Part shown: in pieces, positions 6,278 to 9,015 of the stretch | How the letters are laid out: each line of letters starts with the position of its first letter | Position numbering within the stretch: position 1 is the first letter of the stretch | NCBI GenBank assembly: GCA_937136445.1 | Contig: CAKZOQ010000400.1 | Coordinates: 1-9,015, forward strand | DNA length: 9,015 nt | From: an uncultured Gemmatimonadota bacterium | GTDB taxonomy: Bacteria; Gemmatimonadota; Gemmatimonadetes; Longimicrobiales; Gaopeijiaceae | Direction: 5' to 3' | The notes under the pieces: model-generated | The model's input: only the letters and a program-made list of their open reading frames with translations | What the model was told of the DNA's origin: nothing | Database searches by the model: none | Program-made: the position numbers and the translations under genes

Positions 6278-6934
6278 TCAGCCTCCCGACGCCGGCTCCA
6301 GCGCCCGGATCCGCACACGGGCCGTCCCGGACTGGACGATCCCCAGCTTCCAGGCCGCCACGTAGCTGAGGTCCACGAGGCGGTCGTCGTGGAAGGGTCC
6401 GCGGTCGTTGACCCGAACCACCACCGTCCGCCCGTTCTCCAGGTTGGTGACCTCGAGGTACGTCGGGAGCGGAAGGGTCCGGTGGGCCGCCGTCATGGCG
6501 TAGACGTCGAAGGGCTCGCCACTCGAGGTGGACCGGCCCTGGAACTCCATCCCGTACCAGGAGGCCATCCCCTCGGCTTCGTATCCGGTGGAGGACTCCA
6601 TCACGCGGTAGGTCCGGCCGAAGACCTCGTACTCCTCCATGTTCCCGTACGCGGCCCGGGGCTCGGCTCTCGGCACGGCGTCGGGGACGGCGGCCAGATC
6701 CACCTCGCCGGCGTCCCTGGGGGCCCGATCCCGTCGGAAGTCCCGACGTTCGTCCAGATTCTCGTTCTCGTCGCGGGTCACCGGCTCTCCGGAGCGGTCG
6801 CTGGCCGACGCGGACGGTGGAGGCGGCGACCCACCGGGATACCCCACGAGGGTACAGGAGGACAGGAGGAGCACCATCACGGCGAGCCCGGCCCATCGTC
6901 CGGCCACGGATCTCCGTCCTGACCGACGCACCAT
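6278..6934 (-). CDS. rlpA: RlpA-like septal ring lytic transglycosylase lipoprotein
   Basis: RlpA proteins cleave denuded peptidoglycan glycan strands at septa. The 218-aa product has a signal peptide with lipobox LSSC (Cys27), then a Pro/Ser-rich and strongly charged linker (about 36-95), then a double-psi beta-barrel domain (about 120-211). The barrel carries the family hallmarks ASWYGMEFQGRSTSSGEPFD, TAAHRTLPLPTYLEVTNL and VVVRVNDRGPFHDDRLVDLS. Glu140, His151 and Asp177 fall at the positions of conserved active-site residues. No SPOR domain follows, unlike E. coli RlpA, so septal targeting by denuded glycan binding is not explained by this chain. The ATG at 6934 is chosen because it gives a proper signal peptide; the Shine-Dalgarno is weak. 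It lies 89 nt after the methyltransferase stop, with a hairpin and an AT-rich palindromic segment between, so it probably has its own promoter. Confidence 0.93.
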   Translation of the reverse strand: MVRRSGRRSVAGRWAGLAVMVLLLSSCTLVGYPGGSPPPPSASASDRSGEPVTRDENENLDERRDFRRDRAPRDAGEVDLAAVPDAVPRAEPRAAYGNMEEYEVFGRTYRVMESSTGYEAEGMASWYGMEFQGRSTSSGEPFDVYAMTAAHRTLPLPTYLEVTNLENGRTVVVRVNDRGPFHDDRLVDLSYVAAWKLGIVQSGTARVRIRALEPASGG

Positions 6935-6948
6935 GTACCCACACAAAA

Positions 6949-6982
6949 CATTGTGCCACAATGATATAGCATGCTCTATATC
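6949..6982 (-). promoter_or_regulatory. AT-rich palindromic upstream region of rlpA
   Basis: Two perfect inverted repeats lie back to back just upstream of the rlpA ATG: CATTGTG-C-CACAATG (6949-6963), and GATATAG-N6-CTATATC (6963-6982) sharing one base with it. A palindromic TCATATGA follows at 6988-6995. The segment is far richer in A+T than its surroundings. On the minus strand, ATGATA, 17 bp, TATATC is a possible weak promoter that would overlap the palindromes, so a repressor or activator could act here. The exact promoter is uncertain. Confidence 0.5.
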
Positions 6983-7000
6983 GGGTATCATATGAGGTCC

Positions 7001-7018
7001 GTCCGAGGCACCTCGGAC
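7001..7018 (-). terminator. Hairpin directly after the methyltransferase gene
   Basis: GTCCGAG-N4-CTCGGAC gives a perfect 7-bp stem with a 4-nt loop (8 bp if a 2-nt loop is allowed), 5 nt past the stop codon at 7024-7026. There is no T-run. Its position suggests the end of the flippase/GT2/methyltransferase transcript. Confidence 0.45.
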
Positions 7019-7023
7019 ACCCT

Positions 7024-7791
7024 TCACCCTTCCCCCTGGCCTGCCCCCGACGCGCCGCGGCTCGATCCCGCGGACCCGCCGTGGGTCTTCCGACCCAGCA
7101 TGGCGATCCGCCGCCGAAGGAGCGGCACGAAGCCCTGGAGGGCCCGCTCCACCTGGCGGAGCCCCGGAAGGTGGGACTCGGCGTAGTAGGCGCGCTCGAC
7201 CTCGAACCCCGCGTCCTCCAGGAGGTCTCGTAGGCGGGCCATGGACTTGTAGTCCACATGGCTGACGTCCCGCTTCAGGAGGATGTCGTTGTTCTTCAGG
7301 TGCTCGAGGAGGTGGCCCCGATGGGGGGTCCAGACGCTGAACCGTCCCCCGGGACGCAGGATCCGGAAGGCCTCCTCGGTGACCCTCCGGGAGTCCTCGG
7401 GATAGAGGTGCTCGTAGAGGTCGGCGGCGAGGACCAGGTCGAAGCTGGCCTCGGGCAGGCCGGTGTCCCCTCCGTCGGCACACAGGAACCGGACGTTCTT
7501 GAAGTCGGTGTTGGCCAGACGACGGCGGCAGAGCTCGATGCTCTTCTCGCTGAAGTCGATCCCCACGACCTCCCTCACCCGGGGAGCCAGGACGAAGTCG
7601 AAGGTGCCCCACCCACACCCCAGATCGGCGACGCGGTCGCCCGGTCCCGGCTCGTGGATCTCCAGGACCTTCCGGATCCGGTAGCGCTGGAAAGCGCTCT
7701 CCATGTCCTGGAGGTGGTCGGCGTCGCCCTCGAAGTAGTCGCTGGAGTCGTAGTACTCCTTCCCGATGCGGGGCGTGTCGGCACCGCTCAT
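7024..7791 (-). CDS. Class I SAM-dependent methyltransferase
   Basis: The 255-aa product has a Rossmann-type methyltransferase fold: motif I DLGCGWGTFDF (56-66), acidic residue Asp79 ending the second strand (VVGIDFSEKS), FDLVLAADLYEHL (117-129) and LRPGG (145-149). It starts with a GKEYYDSSDYFEG segment, and the C-terminal ~20 residues are a Gly/Ser-rich tail. The substrate cannot be read from the sequence; context suggests a lipid or glycan of the envelope. The ATG at 7791 shares its A with the glycosyltransferase stop (TGATG) and has GGGAGG (7797-7802, minus strand) 5 nt upstream. A GTP- or UbiE-specific motif was not seen, so a more precise family call is not justified. Confidence 0.88.
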   Translation of the reverse strand: MSGADTPRIGKEYYDSSDYFEGDADHLQDMESAFQRYRIRKVLEIHEPGPGDRVADLGCGWGTFDFVLAPRVREVVGIDFSEKSIELCRRRLANTDFKNVRFLCADGGDTGLPEASFDLVLAADLYEHLYPEDSRRVTEEAFRILRPGGRFSVWTPHRGHLLEHLKNNDILLKRDVSHVDYKSMARLRDLLEDAGFEVERAYYAESHLPGLRQVERALQGFVPLLRRRIAMLGRKTHGGSAGSSRGASGAGQGEG

Positions 7792-8516
7792 CAGATCCTC
7801 CCGAAGAGCTGCATGAGCTTGAGCCACCAGACCCGCCAGACCGCCTCGCGGACGATGGCCTTGGACATCTTGGATTCCCCGGTGTCCCGCTCGGTGAAGA
7901 GAATGGGGACCTCCACCAGGGAGAAGCCGTTGGCCCAGGCCCGGAACTTCAGCTCGATCTGGAAGGCGTATCCGTTGGACCGTACCGCCTCCAGATCCAC
8001 CGTCTCGAAGACCTGCCTACGCCACCCGTTGTACCCTCCAGTGGCATCCCGGACGGGCATGCGGGTGATGGTCCGAGCGTACCAGGACCCGAAGACCGAG
8101 ACGAAGAGCCGGGTCAGGGGCCAGTTCAGCACATTCACTCGACCGTCCACGTAGCGGGAGCCGATGACGACGTCGTGCTCCCGGGCGGCCTCGATGAGCC
8201 GGGGAAGCGCGTCCGGCGGGTGGGAGATGTCGGCATCCATCTCGAAGAGGAGGTCGTAGCCTCGATCCAGCCCCCAGCGGAAGCCGGCCAGATAGGCCGC
8301 GCCCAGACCCCCCTTCTCGGATCGGTGGAGCACGTGGATCCGCGGCTCCGCCTCGGCCATCTCGTCGGCGAGCCGGCCGGTGCCGTCCGGGGAGTTGTCG
8401 TCCACCACGAGGACGTCGATCCGAGGGTCCTGCTCCAGGACCAGGGGCACCTTTCGCGGAAGATTCTCCCGCTCGTTGTAGGTGGGAATGATGACCACCA
8501 TGCGCTCGTCACTCAC
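7791..8516 (-). CDS. GT2 glycosyltransferase, polyprenol-phosphate mannosyltransferase (DPM1-like)
   Basis: DPM1/Ppm1-type enzymes transfer a sugar, typically mannose from GDP-mannose, to a polyprenyl phosphate at the cytoplasmic membrane face. The 241-aa protein is a single GT-A catalytic domain with IIPTYNERENL (9-19), VVDDNSPDGTG (37-47), metal-binding DAD (94-96) in FEMDADISHPP, GSRYVDG (119-125), RDATGGYNGWRR (156-167) and GESKMS (213-218), all typical of this group. No C-terminal membrane domain (GtrA-like or Lnt fusion) is present, so it may depend on membrane partners. The GTG at 8516 is preferred over ATG at 8501: AAGGAGG (8526-8532, minus strand) lies 9 nt upstream of the GTG. The gene overlaps the flippase-like gene by 8 nt and the methyltransferase by 1 nt. 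The donor sugar is assumed, not shown. Confidence 0.92.
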   Translation of the reverse strand: MSDERMVVIIPTYNERENLPRKVPLVLEQDPRIDVLVVDDNSPDGTGRLADEMAEAEPRIHVLHRSEKGGLGAAYLAGFRWGLDRGYDLLFEMDADISHPPDALPRLIEAAREHDVVIGSRYVDGRVNVLNWPLTRLFVSVFGSWYARTITRMPVRDATGGYNGWRRQVFETVDLEAVRSNGYAFQIELKFRAWANGFSLVEVPILFTERDTGESKMSKAIVREAVWRVWWLKLMQLFGRI

Positions 8517-9015
8517 CCGTCCCGTCCTCCTTCACGATCCGCACCCAGAAGAGCGCCGCCGGCACCAGCTCCACCCCGGTGGTCCACAGGCGAGCCACGA
8601 CGGCCGCGGCCCCGGACGGCCCCGGGCCCAGATGGGGGGTGAGCAGCGCTACCAGAAACCCCTCTCGCACCCCGAGTCCCGCCGGGGCGAAGATCATCAC
8701 GTAGCCAAGGACGTACGCCGCGGCAAAGGCCGAGGCCACCGGCAGGAGCGGCGCGTCCACGCCGAGGCTGGCCACCAGCATCCAGAAGGCCACGGCGTAT
8801 ACCACCCAGTTCACTCCGTAGAGGGCCAACCAGCCGAGGGCCTGGAGGCTCCCCAGACCCTCGGGCTCCTCCTGGCGTGCGAGTCGGAACCACAGGGCCG
8901 CCAGGCGACGGAAGACGGGTGGAAGCAGGCCCAGGACCACCCCTGCCCCCACGGCGGCGGCGGCCCACGGGGCCCAGGACGCCAGCCGGGTGGGGCCCCC
9001 CACCAGGGCGCCGAG
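8509..9015 (-). CDS. Flippase-like multispanning membrane protein, LPG synthase TM/AglD type (5' end beyond window)
   Basis: The frame is open to the right edge, giving 168 C-terminal residues of a protein that in this family is usually about 300 or more. The visible part has about four to five membrane segments: APWAAAAVGAGVVLGLLPPV, then WLALYGVNWVVYAVAFWMLV, a long stretch centred on SAFAAAYVLGYVMIF, and AAAVVARLWTTGVELVPAAL near the end. The motif PAGLGVREG (visible residues 111-119) is characteristic of the lysylphosphatidylglycerol synthase transmembrane family (UPF0104), whose other members include the archaeal AglD region and proposed lipid flippases. Linked by an 8-nt overlap to a polyprenol-phosphate glycosyltransferase, it may move or handle the lipid-linked sugar. 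That role is inferred from context. Confidence 0.85.
   Translation of the reverse strand, partial: LGALVGGPTRLASWAPWAAAAVGAGVVLGLLPPVFRRLAALWFRLARQEEPEGLGSLQALGWLALYGVNWVVYAVAFWMLVASLGVDAPLLPVASAFAAAYVLGYVMIFAPAGLGVREGFLVALLTPHLGPGPSGAAAVVARLWTTGVELVPAALFWVRIVKEDGTGE

Noticed and set aside
6939..6957. Sigma54-type -24/-12 element (TGGCAC and TTTG/TTGT) upstream of rlpA
   Set aside because: The spacing between the TGGCAC block and the TTG block is off by one base and the -12 GC is missing.
6935..7618. Possible N-terminal extension of rlpA upstream of 6934
   Set aside because: The extension would run through the methyltransferase gene in another frame. The ATG at 6934 gives a perfect lipoprotein signal.
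1..9015. CRISPR array, tRNA, rRNA, transposase, integrase or toxin-antitoxin genes
   Set aside because: No regularly spaced repeats, cloverleaf-type sequence, conserved rRNA segments or mobile-element proteins were seen on either strand.

Overview
The window is a GC-rich piece of bacterial chromosome with eight intact or nearly intact genes plus one gene cut by each edge. There is no mobile element, CRISPR array, tRNA or rRNA. Several traits fit the phylum Gemmatimonadota: very high GC, lipoproteins whose lipobox is followed by a bacterial Ig-like (BIG2) domain, and a YfgM-like TPR protein with a charged DDVF N-terminus. This placement is an inference from protein style and was not tested by phylogeny.

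Left block (1-4272, all minus strand, reading right to left): a gamma-glutamyltransferase-family lipoprotein is followed after 14 nt by a four-helix DUF423 membrane protein. That gene overlaps a class III (YxxR-type) sirtuin deacylase. A GC-rich hairpin then separates these from a lipoprotein with a BIG2 domain and an HExxH zinc-protease motif, which runs off the left edge. The first three genes look like one transcript. The fourth may be read through or have its own signal.

Centre (4273-6027): a 273-nt divergent intergenic region holds a palindrome with 6-bp spacing and a good sigma70-like promoter facing right. It separates the GGT operon from a Crp/Fnr-family regulator (plus strand, GTG start, strong Shine-Dalgarno). 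By eye, the regulator lacks both the FNR cysteine cluster and the usual cAMP and DNA contact residues. A second promoter-like element precedes a membrane-anchored TPR protein resembling YfgM.

Right block (6278-9015, all minus strand): a flippase-like multispanning membrane protein (cut by the right edge), a dolichol-phosphate-mannose-synthase-like GT2 glycosyltransferase and a class I SAM methyltransferase are joined by short gene overlaps. This suggests one envelope lipid or glycan pathway. A hairpin ends that group, and a separate AT-rich, palindrome-dense segment precedes rlpA, which encodes a short RlpA-like septal-ring lytic-transglycosylase lipoprotein without a SPOR domain. A second AT-rich palindrome lies downstream of rlpA in the convergent gap with the TPR gene.

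Most of the window is ordinary core-type chromosome with an envelope theme. I do not see a clearly new multi-gene system. The items most worth following are the regulator with its candidate operator, the AT-rich palindromes around rlpA, the edge metallopeptidase and the overlapping flippase/GT2/methyltransferase set.
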